Source: Symbiodinium microadriaticum (Eukaryota > Sar > Dinophyceae > Suessiales > Symbiodiniaceae). Taken from it: a DNA stretch of 64,000 bases. The stretch is from contig LSRX01001124.1 of the NCBI GenBank assembly GCA_001939145.1, positions 117,231-181,230 on the forward strand, in the 5' to 3' direction. Of the stretch, positions 10,461 to 19,369 are shown one piece after another (position 1 is the first letter of the stretch; every line of letters begins with the position of its first letter). Both the position numbers and the translations under genes were made by a program. Under the pieces are notes generated by a model. The model made no database searches and was not told where the DNA came from. It saw nothing but the letters and a program-made list of their open reading frames with translations.

Positions 10461-11297
10461 TTAGCGTCAGCTGCGCTACAAGCGGCCAAAAGCACATTTC
10501 AACCACACCGCAGGAGAAACAAAAAACCCTGGATCACGGACCACACACTGGCACTACTGGAGACCGCAAAGAAGGCGGAGGCAGAACAATCGGAAAATAT
10601 GAAAATTCTCCGCAACCAAGCAAAAAGAGCGGCACGCAAGGACAGGGTACAATGGATACACGACCAACTTCAGTCGGATCCCTCTGCGCGCAAGGATACT
10701 TGGACCACCATCAAAAATCAGAAAAGAGGTTTTGTGGGAGCAAAGAAACACCTCATCGTAGATGGAGTCCCGCAGCCATGGTCCAAAACGCATGAGGCTT
10801 TTAGAAATCACTTACAGAACAATCAGTGGGCCGCGTCCGACATCGATGCGGAAACCGCAGAGCGCAGGGACAACAGACCACACCTCCACCCAACACTGCC
10901 TAATGAAGCGCTCTTTGAAATGACAGACCTGGACAGCGCGCTGCAGAAACTTAAGAAAAACAAGGCCACCGGACCAGACCTCATCCCCAATGAAGTTTGG
11001 CTCCTACTGGACGAGGAAAACAAACTCCTGCTCCTGGAGCTGTATAATCACTCCTGGAGCGCAGGGACCATACCGCAATCCTGGGCGGAAGCTATAGTTG
11101 TCTCAATATACAAAGGCAAAGGCGCAGACACAGATCCTACCAACTATCGCCCTATTTCTCTACTGAACACAATCTACAAAATATATGCAGCGATGTTACA
11201 ATCCAGATTGAGCGCGCAGGTAGAGCACAGACTCAGAAAAAACACAGTTCGGCTTCAGAGCGCGCAAAGGCACCAAACACCCACTTTTCATACTTAG
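10461..11297 (+). CDS. LINE ORF2, linker and reverse transcriptase N-terminal motifs
   Basis: Continues the RNase H frame. A basic linker is followed by RT motifs: LKKNKATGPDLIPNE, SWAEAIVVSIYKGKG and NYRPISLLNTIYKIYAAML. The frame fails at the A6 run 11237-11242. With one base fewer, the reading continues as TQFGFRARKGT into the next segment, as expected for the RT 2 motif. It therefore ends as an artefactual tail at 11297. Confidence 0.75.
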   Translation, partial: LASAALQAAKSTFQPHRRRNKKPWITDHTLALLETAKKAEAEQSENMKILRNQAKRAARKDRVQWIHDQLQSDPSARKDTWTTIKNQKRGFVGAKKHLIVDGVPQPWSKTHEAFRNHLQNNQWAASDIDAETAERRDNRPHLHPTLPNEALFEMTDLDSALQKLKKNKATGPDLIPNEVWLLLDEENKLLLLELYNHSWSAGTIPQSWAEAIVVSIYKGKGADTDPTNYRPISLLNTIYKIYAAMLQSRLSAQVEHRLRKNTVRLQSAQRHQTPTFHT

Positions 11298-12519
11298 AAG
11301 AGCCATGGAATGGTCGCTCATGACGTCCACGCCACTACACATTCTATCCTTAGACTGGAAGCAGGCCTTCGACTCACTGGATCATACAGCCATGCTCAGT
11401 GCTTTAAAACGATTTGGTTTATCAGAAGCTATGCTGTCCTCTATAAAGTCTATTTATGAAGCTCCCACCTTTACAACAAGAGGACCGCAAGACCACACCG
11501 CAGAGGGCAAAGTTAGCGCGGGTATTAGACAAGGATGCCCGCTCAGTCCCTACCTTTTTGTCATAGTACTCTCAGTAGTGTTTGCGGATGTAGATACGGA
11601 GTTGCTAAACCGTGGCACACCTACGAATACGTGGTCCGCGCTATACCCTACTTATGACCTGGAGTACGCAGATGATACCCTCTTAATGGCCAGGACCATC
11701 CCGCAACTGCAGTCATTCCTATCCACTGTAGAATACATAGCACAGGAATATGGTATGAACCTCAACACCACCAAAACCGAACTGCTTCTTAAAAACCCCG
11801 ATGATAAGCCTGATCTCAAATTCTGTAACGGGGACAAGGTTCAAACCACACCGCAGCTCAAATATCTAGGATCCCAAATCTCGTGGACCCACCCATTCCA
11901 GGTCGCCTTTCTACACAGAGCCAATCTAGCAGAGGAAGCCTATAAGAAGCTAAGACTGGTATGGAACTCCCGCCTCCCAATTAAAACTAAGCTTCGGATA
12001 TTCAGAACCACCTTTGTCTCCATACTCATATACGGTCTGGACGCCATTACGCTTACAGATAAGGACCTTAAGAGAATAGATGGATTCTGGTTTAGGTTTC
12101 TTAGAAGAATCGTAGGTATCAAAGCGTCGTACTACTCAAGGGTTCCCAACACAGAAGTCTACCTCAAAGCCAACAAGCCGGATAAACCTTCAACCATCCT
12201 GAAACAAATCCAGTTTAAAACCATGGCTGAGGTATTTAGCAGCGAACAGACCACACCTCTCTACACCGTAGTGTTCGCCCCGCCATACAAAGACCGTATC
12301 CTCAACACAGGTAGACGCAGAGGAATGCAATTTTCATATTGGTTGGAAGTCATCACTAAGAGGAATAACCCAGAACTATGGAAGCCGGACCACCCCGCAG
12401 CCAAACCGCCCCAACACAAGTATATAGTAATCTCACGAGAGCTGCGGAAATCGTCTTTTGAGATGGCGCCAAAGCGCGCACGCACAGAGCGCGCAGGGCC
12501 TCCCAAAAAAAACCCTTAA
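11243..12519 (+). CDS. LINE ORF2, reverse transcriptase catalytic core and C-terminal region
   Basis: Contains LSLDWKQAFDSLDH (motif A with catalytic Asp), GIRQGCPLSPYLF (motif B), LEYADDTLLMA (motif C, catalytic YADD), NTTKTELLL and LKYLGSQIS (motifs D/E). A thumb/C-terminal part follows (LPIKTKLRIFRTTFVSILIYGLDA), then a basic end (KRARTERAGPPKKNP) and a TAA at 12517-12519. The RT core is intact. No CCHC zinc motif is visible at the C terminus. Exact CCACACCGC copies at 11493 (DHTA) and 11846 (TTPQ) lie in variable linkers between motifs. Confidence 0.85.
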
Positions 12520-12560
12520 GCCTCTAAACCCTCAAAGAGCAAAGCACCCTCAGCCCTAGC

Positions 12561-12815
12561 CGTGCATCTGCAAGCACATGCAGGCTTAATCCCTAAGCCT
12601 TAAAGCTCTTACACTTGAGCTCTGAACCCTATGCTTTAGGTTTAGGGAAACCTTATGGAATCTGACATGAGATAAGATAAGATGATAAAGTTTACAATGT
12701 GAGGGCTCAAAATACTGACAAAGACTGTTCCTTAGGGGTTCCTTGATACAGTATCCCCCGAAACCCTATTCTAGCGGCTCAGGCCCTATGCTATGGACGG
12801 CAGATCCTTCTCCCC
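12561..12815. other. Non-coding DNA 3' of the LINE
   Basis: Mixed sequence with scattered CCCTAAA-type units. No gene seen. Confidence 0.5.
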
Positions 12816-12912
12816 ATACCCTAAACCCTAAACCCTAAACCCTAAACCCTAAACTCCTAAACTCCTAAACTCCTAAACTCCTAAACTCCTAAACTCCTAA
12901 ACCCTAAACCTA
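12816..12912. repeat. CCCTAAA array passing into a homogeneous CTCCTAAA octamer array
   Basis: Perfect CCCTAAA units (from 12818) switch abruptly to about six units of the 9-base variant ctcctaaa with a shared base (aaactcctaaactcct), then back to CCCTAAA. The sharp change indicates local slippage expansion of one variant. Confidence 0.85.
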
Positions 12913-13854
12913 TGGTTTCATCGAGGGCCCCAGGTTGATTTGGACAGCAGGCAGAAGCAGAGGCACTCTTGTCTTAGATGCTTTGCGGCTTTAACTGATG
13001 CTCTACGTTGATTTTGTTTAGGGTTTAGGGTTTATGGGGTGTTGGCTACTCTGATGCCCTTGGGGAGCTTTAGTTGGTGGTCTGCCTTTCCGGACTGGGT
13101 GCCGGGCCATAGGATCAGGGACATAGTCAGCTTATATGAGACTGAATTCGGTTTCATAGCCCAAGCAGTATGTGCGAAGACCGAGGGCCCCCCCAAGTAC
13201 CGCAGGGCTGTTTGTGCCAGTGTTACTTAGTATCACCCCGGTGACCATGAACCCGGACCTTGACGGTAATGGTGCTGGTGATGTCCATGACCAGCATGTG
13301 GTTGAGGGTGCTGATGGTATTGACGATGGATGGTGTCCCATGACAGTCGCCAAGTTAAAGAGCGACCATTCTCACAATCATATCCAGGACTTGCAGCTAC
13401 AACCGCAGCCACTGCAGTCAGCATCATGCACCTGTCTTTATGTGCATCTTCGTTTCAATAGGCCTGGGGTTATCGCAAGCATTTGCCCTAAACCCTAAAC
13501 CTAAACTACTGCCTCTTCGCCCTTTGAAGTGCGGCTCAGGCGGGCCTGACCATTACCATCCGGGACACCACGTGTTGGGCTGAGGACGCAGGGGGCGTAG
13601 CTCTTGCACGCTAAACCGTAAACCTTACATCCCAAACCCTAACCTAGCCCCGAGACCCTAAACCCCAAGCCCTAAGTAGCCCTTAAACCCTAAACTTTTT
13701 AGGCCCTAAGCCCTAAATAAAAAGCATCAAACCTGACTGAAACCCTGAACCCTAAACTGCTAAACCCTACATCCTAACCCCTAAAGCATTATCGGCCGCT
13801 TGTCAAGCCTCGATCCCTCTAGCCTGATTTCCAGATCCTGAACCTCAAAAAGGG

Positions 13855-13950
13855 TTTTGGGGTTTGGGTTCAGGGTTTCGGGTTTAGGGTTTAGGGTTTC
13901 CAGGTTTAGGGTTCAGGGTTTCCGGGTTTCGGGTTTAGGGTTTAGGCTTC
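13855..13950. repeat. TTTAGGG-type tract ending at an exon-like island
   Basis: tttaggg with ttcaggg, tttcggg and tttccggg variants, running up to the ggcttcag at 13945-13952 that can serve as acceptor for the next feature. Confidence 0.85.
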
Positions 13951-13952
13951 AG

Positions 13953-14067
13953 AAAATCGAAACGCTCAACTCAAACGCTGCAAGGACACCGTCAAAGGCC
14001 TCTCCGGACCTTTGGCGCCCTTAGCTGGGCCTGCTCCAGCGGACGAGGCGAGATGCCGGGTAGACGG
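13953..14067 (+). CDS. Exon-like island bounded on both sides by telomere-like sequence
   Basis: Reads QLKRCKDTVKGLSGPLAPLA, then GPAPADEARC, with strong third-position C/G bias. The acceptor is ttaggcttcag|a, a telomere-like variant. The donor GT belongs to gggttagggtttaggg at 14066-14080. Function unknown. This is one of the clearest cases where repeat units supply both splice dinucleotides. Confidence 0.35.
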
Positions 14068-14784
14068 GTTAGGGTTTAGGGTTTATGGGTTCAGCGAGCC
14101 CAAGCCCTAAACCCTAAACCCCTAAACCGTAAACCCTAAACGTTAAACCCCTAAACCCCTAAGCCCCTAAGCCCTGAAACGTAGTAGTTTGGGGTTCAGG
14201 TTGTCGCAGTTGCACCTATCTTATCGTTCGTTAGCCATCTGCATCCCAGTCGTTCCGACGGGATTTTGGACCGAAGTTAATGCTTCTGTACCATTGTTCG
14301 CTTTCAGGCGTTAAGCCGGCCTGATTAAGACCGCTTGATGAAGTCGGTACGAAACGACTCCGACCTAGAATTTTTATCAGACAAATGCCTATAGTGCTCT
14401 TACAAACCCTATAAAGCCTTACCGCACCCGGTTTAGCCCTAATGAAAGCCCCCTAAACCCTGAACCCTAAAGCACTATAGAAACCTGTTGAGCCCCAATG
14501 AACGCCTAACCCCTAGGTCCTGGACTATAGAACCCTGCGAAACCAAACAAGCGCTCTACGAAGCTATGGCCCCACGTGGAAGGGCCCGGGGGTTTCCGTG
14601 AAGGCGGTGGATTTACTGGGCCTGGGGTTCATTTTTGGGGGGTTAGGGTTGCGGAGGACTCTGTTGCCTGCCAAGAGCAGAAGAAGTCGCTCTTGGCTTT
14701 TAGGGTGTACCTACAGGTCTCCATTGTAGTTCCCTTTTTCTCGGTTTAGCTAATTCTATATTAAGGATCCGGGTTGGGGAGTAG

Positions 14785-14985
14785 GGTGTAGGGTTTTAGG
14801 GTTTAGGGTTTAGGGCTTAGAGTTTAGGGTTTAGGGTTTAGGGTCTAGTGTTTAGGGTTGGGGTGTAGGGTTTAGGGTTTAGCGTCTGGGGTTTAGGGGT
14901 TTGGGGGTTTACTGGTTTAGGGTTTAAGGTTTGGGGGTTCAGGGTTCAGGGTTTAGGGGTTTAGGGTTTAGGGTTTGTGTGTAGG
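14785..14985. repeat. TTTAGGG-type tract
   Basis: About 25 units with tctaggg, ttggggt and tttaggggt variants, G-rich on the + strand. Confidence 0.9.
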
Positions 14986-15417
14986 CTGTTGTACGAGTCC
15001 GTAGGGGCTTCATCGGTTTTGGATTCAGGGCTTAGGGTCAGATTAGGGCTTGGGCTTCTCAAATTCTTAGGAGCACCGAAAACCCTAAACCGACCTTGTT
15101 GGATCCCCCGGAACTCCCCCGAAAACTAACTCTAAACCCTGCGCCCTTGGCCTGTTTTTTGGGTCAATTCTCTAAAGGCTAAAGGGCGTTAAGTGCAAGA
15201 GGCTTCGGTTCATTTCTCCCAGAGCTATCTGGTTTGGAGGTCTTAGGGTTTGAGAGGGTTTAGGGCTTTAGGGCTTTAGGGCCTTAGGGGGTTGAGAGGC
15301 CGCCTGTCGGAAGCTTTGCCGCGTTCGCTCCAGCTGCGCCTACTACACGTGGAAGCAGGCACAAGGGCCCCAGGGCCCCGCGGTTTAGGGTTTAGGGCCT
15401 CAGCCCTCAAGCTACAA

Positions 15418-15650
15418 CTCCTTAAACCCTGAACCGTTTAAACCCTAAGCCCTAAAGCCTGAACCCTGAACCCTGAACCCTAAGCCCTGAACCCTAAGCC
15501 CTAAACCCAAGACCCTAAACCCTGAACCCTGAATCCTAAGCCGTACCACCTTAAACCCTAAGCCGTGGACCCAAGCCCGAAGACCCCAAAACCCCAAAAG
15601 CCCTAAACCCTAAACCCGAAACCCAAACCCCAAACCCTACATAAAACCCT
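15418..15650. repeat. CCCTAAA-type tract rich in CCCTGAA
   Basis: Mixed ccctgaa, ccctaag and ccctaaa units, C-rich on the + strand. Confidence 0.85.
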
Positions 15651-15739
15651 AATGCATTGCCCGAGATGGCTCTACAGACCTTCAAGGGCAGGACTTTTGG
15701 GGCTTTAGGGCCAAGGGAACCCCCAGGAGTTCCTGCTAG

Positions 15740-15852
15740 GATTGGAGGTTCAAGGATAAAGGGTTTAAGAGTTTAGGGTTTTAGGATGTTTTAGGGGTTT
15801 AGGAGTTTAGAGTTTAGGGTTCAGGAGTTTAGGGGTTTAGAGTTTAGGGTTT
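15740..15852. repeat. TTTAGGG-type tract with aggagttt variants
   Basis: Units of tttagggtt alternate with aggagttta, the reverse complement of the octamer-type variant at 12848-12900. Confidence 0.8.
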
Positions 15853-16503
15853 TTTGCGGATGAAGGATACGGGGCCCCGAAGATTTTGCTCCGACTTAAG
15901 AGGGGGCTCCTCTGATAAGGGCCTGGGAGGCTTCTGCGAGGCGGTCTCTAGCGCCGTCTTTGGAAGGATTTCCGTGGGTTTCAGAGGCTAATCAATGTCC
16001 TGGGGTTCAACAAATTGATGACATCTAAGCCCGACGCCTAAACCCTGAACCCAAAACCCTAAACCCTAAACCTTAAACCCTAGACCCTAATCCCCAAGAC
16101 CCTTCTTCAACCCCTAAAACGCTAAAGCCGCAAGGCCCAAAGCAGTGTTGGACATGCCATGGAGCTGAGTTTGAGCCAGGGGCCCTATAAGCCTTCATGA
16201 GGCCTTACACAAACGCCACGAGGATCCCGATTGCTGGACCTGTGTCATCACCTGCAGCTTGTGCCGATCAGTGGAATTGTGGGTAGAAAGAAGTCTTGGT
16301 GCCATCTCAGCAGCTTCCGGAAGCGACGGTTTGGACTTTGTCGTTTACGGTTTAGGGTTTAGTTTTTTTTTGGTATCTTTTTGGTATCGGTGTCTACCAT
16401 GGGTAGTCCTGTGAGAAATATGGGTCTCTCAGTATGCCTATCGTCCTTAATGCATAAACTCGGCCACTCTGTCACTAGGTCTTTTCCAATGCTGGTTTTC
16501 TTA

Positions 16504-16553
16504 TACCCTAAACCCTAAACCCTAAACCCTAAACCCTAAACCCTAAACCCTAA
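16504..16553. repeat. Perfect CCCTAAA array, seven units
   Basis: Seven uninterrupted heptamers on the C-rich strand, among the least degraded in the window. Confidence 0.95.
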
Positions 16554-16652
16554 TGCTTTGCATTCTTCATCACCTCGTCTACTGCCAACCGTGGGTCGGC
16601 TCATTCTCTGTTGCGAGGCAGGTCCTTAGGTCCGTAGAAGTCCACCAAATCC

Positions 16653-16890
16653 TGGGTTCTTGTTAAGGGATTTAGTTTAAAGTTACCATAATGAGAAAAC
16701 CCTATTATTTGCGAGAGATCCCTAATTATGGTAACTGAAAAAATAATGTTTAAGTTACCATACTAAGGAAACCCTATTATGTACCATAGATCCCGTTTAT
16801 GGTAACTTAAATTAAATGCCTTAACAATTTACTCTAGATCCCTATTATGGTAACTGCTGTAACTTAAATTAAATTCCTTAACGAGAGCCC
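16653..16890. mobile_element. Inverted-repeat element family E, copy 1
   Basis: The left end tgggttcttgttaagggatt is mirrored at the right by aattccttaacgagagccca. The interior has several attaccataat/attatggtaac palindromic modules. No coding capacity. Related copies lie at 31371-31712 and 63105-63182. Confidence 0.75.
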
Positions 16891-16979
16891 AGAATCACTC
16901 CCTGTCGGGCAGGGCAACTGCTCCCAAGTCGTGAAGCGCGCAGATGGCGATTGGCTTCAGGTCGGGTTCTTCTAGACGG

Positions 16980-17145
16980 GTTTAGGGTTTTAGGGGTTTA
17001 GGGTTTAGGGTTTCAGGGTTTAGGGTCTTGGGAGTTTAGGGTTTAGGGGTTTGGGGTTTCAGGGTTTAGGGTTTAGGGTTTCAGGGTTTAGGGTTTTGGG
17101 AGTTTAGGGTTTAGGGGTTTAGGGCTTTAGGGGTTTAGGGCGGTG
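16980..17145. repeat. TTTAGGG-type tract with an internal higher-order duplication
   Basis: The block tttaggggtttggggtttca to tttagggttttgggag is repeated once in slightly altered form. Confidence 0.8.
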
Positions 17146-17744
17146 GGCAGAAGAGAGGCGGTATTCTTCAGGATCCCTTAGACAACGACCGCTATCTGGG
17201 ATTTTCCTTAACCCTAAACGCGAGTGGCCGCTAGTGCTGTAAAGGTTTTTGGGCGCTTTGTCGCCTTCGTGGGGTGAACGGACATTATTGGACCAGCTTC
17301 CAGTCTAATCAAGAAGCGCGAACAACTGCTTAGAAACACTGTTGCCGATGCTCCTCATCATAACTGCACGGGAATATACCCCCCCCCCCCCCAAGGCCCA
17401 AACCCTATTCAAACTGTTATGGCACCTACAGTACCATGAGTACCATCAGTTCTAACAAGCTCATTTCTTTCATCCTACCGGCCATGGGAAGAGTAGTTCT
17501 CTCTGCGGCAGATCCTTCTTGACGCATCAGATGCTATGCCAATCCCGGTGCCCTTCCGACACCTCAGCTTGCTTTGTCTGCTTAGGGCTTTCTGGGCCAA
17601 GCATTGGAAGCCCTGTTTTACAGGCCACGGCGAAGATCTGGAACTGCTCCAACACGGACACTTGCCGAGAGGCCCAATCTGCTTGAGGTTCGGTGTTTGA
17701 TTTTGAAGCCTGACTGATGAGTAATGCTATTTTCTTAAGGTTCC

Positions 17745-17960
17745 CTACCCCCAAACCCTAAAACCCTAAAGCCCTAAGACCCTAAAACCATAAACCCCAA
17801 ACCCCTGAACCCTAAAACCCCAAACCCCTGAACCCCAAAACCCTAAACCCCTAAAAATTCCTAAACCCTAAACCCTAAACCCTTAAACCCCTAACCCCCA
17901 AAAAACCCTAAGCCCTAAACCCCCAAACCCCTGAACCCCAAAACCGTAAAGCCTAAACAC
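17745..17960. repeat. CCCTAAA-type tract with CCCCTAAA/CCCTGAA variants
   Basis: C-rich + strand, degenerate. The ORFs that overlap it consist of translated repeat. Confidence 0.85.
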
Positions 17961-18029
17961 GATTTGCTTTTGCCGGGGGTTGCAAGGTCTTCGGCCCAAG
18001 TTTGCGAAGCTCAGGGAGTCGAAGGGTCT

Positions 18030-18260
18030 GGGGGGTTTAGGGTTTTAGGGATTAGGGCTTGGGGGTTGAGGGTTTAGGGGTTTTAGGGCTTTAGAGTTTA
18101 GGGGTCTTAGGGTTTAGGGCTTTAGGGTTTTAGGGTCTTAGGGCTTAGGGCTTAGGGTTTAGGGTTTTAGGGGTTTAGGGTTTAGGGCTTAGGGGTTTAG
18201 GGCTTTAGGGTTCTAGGGCTCTAGGGTTTTGGGTTTATGGTTTCGGGTTGAGGGGGTAGG
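18030..18260. repeat. TTTTAGGG/TTTAGGG tract
   Basis: Dominated by octamers ttttaggg and cttagggg, opposite in orientation to the tract just before it (17745-17960). Confidence 0.85.
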
Positions 18261-18928
18261 TTTAGGATGTCCGGCTCATTGCTGGCTCTGAGTTTGCGGT
18301 GTGCGGCTCGGGGGGTTTAGGGTTTGGGCTTTGCGAGTTGACACCTGAGACCTGCGACACAGGAACGGAACGGGCAGCCGCCAACACCACCAACCTAGGT
18401 TTGAGGGTTCAGGACCTCGGATTCAGCATTTAGGGTGTCCTACAAGGCTTGTGGGGGGGCTTGTTAAGTTTCCTTCTTTTTTTCTTTCGGTTTTGTCTAT
18501 GTTTTTGAAATGGATCTCCAAGCTTACCCTGAACCCTAAACCCTAAACCCTAAACCCCTGATACCAGCTTTTGTCGTAACCCAGGAGCCGCCAAGCCTGC
18601 AAACTCCGGCCCCCAGAACCTTAAACCCTAAACCCCCGAATGGCTTTTAAGCCCCCAGCCCGAAACTCCATACCCATGGCCGTAGTTTTAGGGTTTAGGG
18701 TTTTGAGTTTAGGGTTTGGATCTAGGTTAGATCCGTATAGGCCCAACATCCTCAACTCCATCCAAAACCCCAAATCTCGCAGCCCGATACGTTGAGAGCC
18801 GCAAGCCTTAGGCTCCACAAAAGAACCCCTAAACCCTAAGCCCTAAACCCAAAAGCCTACACCCAATGCCCTAAACCTCAAAGGCTCAGGGCCCAAAGCT
18901 AGGCCATGAGAGATCAAGCTTCAAATTT

Positions 18929-19029
18929 GGGAGTTTCCGAAAACGAGGGGTACCTTATGTTGGGATCCTTATAATACGGATCCTACTATTAAGGGTACTC
19001 TAGAAGGGTCCCCTATCTTCGGAAACCCC
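18929..19029. mobile_element. Inverted-repeat element family D, copy 1
   Basis: The end gggagtttccgaaaacgagg is mirrored by ctatcttcggaaacccc; the middle is gatccttataatacggatcc. Other copies: 39824-39931 and 61215-61358. Confidence 0.75.
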
Positions 19030-19369
19030 ATGAGCGAGGTGCGGACCCAAACCTGGTACCACAATGGCATCTACTGCCCAGTGCCCCGTCACAGCCCGGC
19101 TGAGGGTTTTAGTGGGTTTAGGGGTTTTAGGGTTTAGAGGTGTAGAGGTTTTAGGGTTGTTTTTTCGGGTTTCTGATTTAGCTGTCGGGGTTCCGAAGTG
19201 TCGGAGAACGGCCGTTCCCAGGGACAGCCCAGTTAGACTAGGACCAACGGCCCTGAGAAGGATGTCTTCGAACATGTTTCTTCGAGAGCTGTGTGGTATC
19301 CCAAACCGAAACCTCATGATTCCCAGGGTTGGGTTCAGGGATGTGGGCGTGGTGATGGTAGTCGTTTGA

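Larger units (their letters stand above)
7004..11854 (+). repeat. Dispersed nonamer CCACACCGC, 16 exact copies within the LINE
   Basis: Exact copies start at 7004, 7046, 7358, 7855, 7910, 8068, 8081, 8408, 8866, 9118, 9408, 9959, 10103, 10503, 11493 and 11846. The base before is A or G in 15 of 16 and the base after is A or C in 15 of 16. One-mismatch relatives include 6849, 7095, 7287, 7634, 7739, 8383, 8748, 11068, 12390 and 12401. The reading varies with phase: TTPQ/ATPP, DHTA/HTA or PHR. Chance expectation for one 9-mer in 5.7 kb is about 0.02. Confidence 0.9.
6785..12560 (+). mobile_element. Non-LTR retrotransposon (LINE), nearly full length but frame-disrupted
   Basis: The order is ORF1 (gag-like), AP endonuclease, RNase H, reverse transcriptase, all on the + strand. 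There are no long terminal repeats and no integrase. Base and codon use differ sharply from the surroundings and no telomere-like heptamers lie inside, although CCCTAAA-type sequence abuts both sides (6745-6778 and 12515-12535). Exact ends are uncertain: no clear target-site duplication was found, and the 3' end may be the A-rich tccc/A8 sequence at 12500-12513 or lie just beyond. Reading frame changes at about 7240, 8985, 9950 and 11237 and a stop at 7872 make this copy probably inactive, unless some changes are assembly errors or programmed. Confidence 0.9.

Noticed and set aside
11470..11530. CCACACCGC copies as recent 12-base insertions
   Set aside because: At 11493 the distance between RT motifs is normal for LINEs without removing the motif, so at least this copy is not extra sequence.
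6847..12398. CCACACCGC(AG) as 3' splice acceptors
   Set aside because: Only about half the copies are followed by AG, there is no pyrimidine tract, and the conserved coding sequence continues on both sides.
6785..12560. Telomere-specific LINE (TRAS/SART-like)
   Set aside because: CCCTAAA units do abut both ends, but such units lie everywhere in this window, no fixed insertion position within a heptamer was seen, and the ends are not defined.
16504..16553. True chromosome end
   Set aside because: Perfect heptamers are only seven units long with complex DNA on both sides, and both orientations occur throughout.
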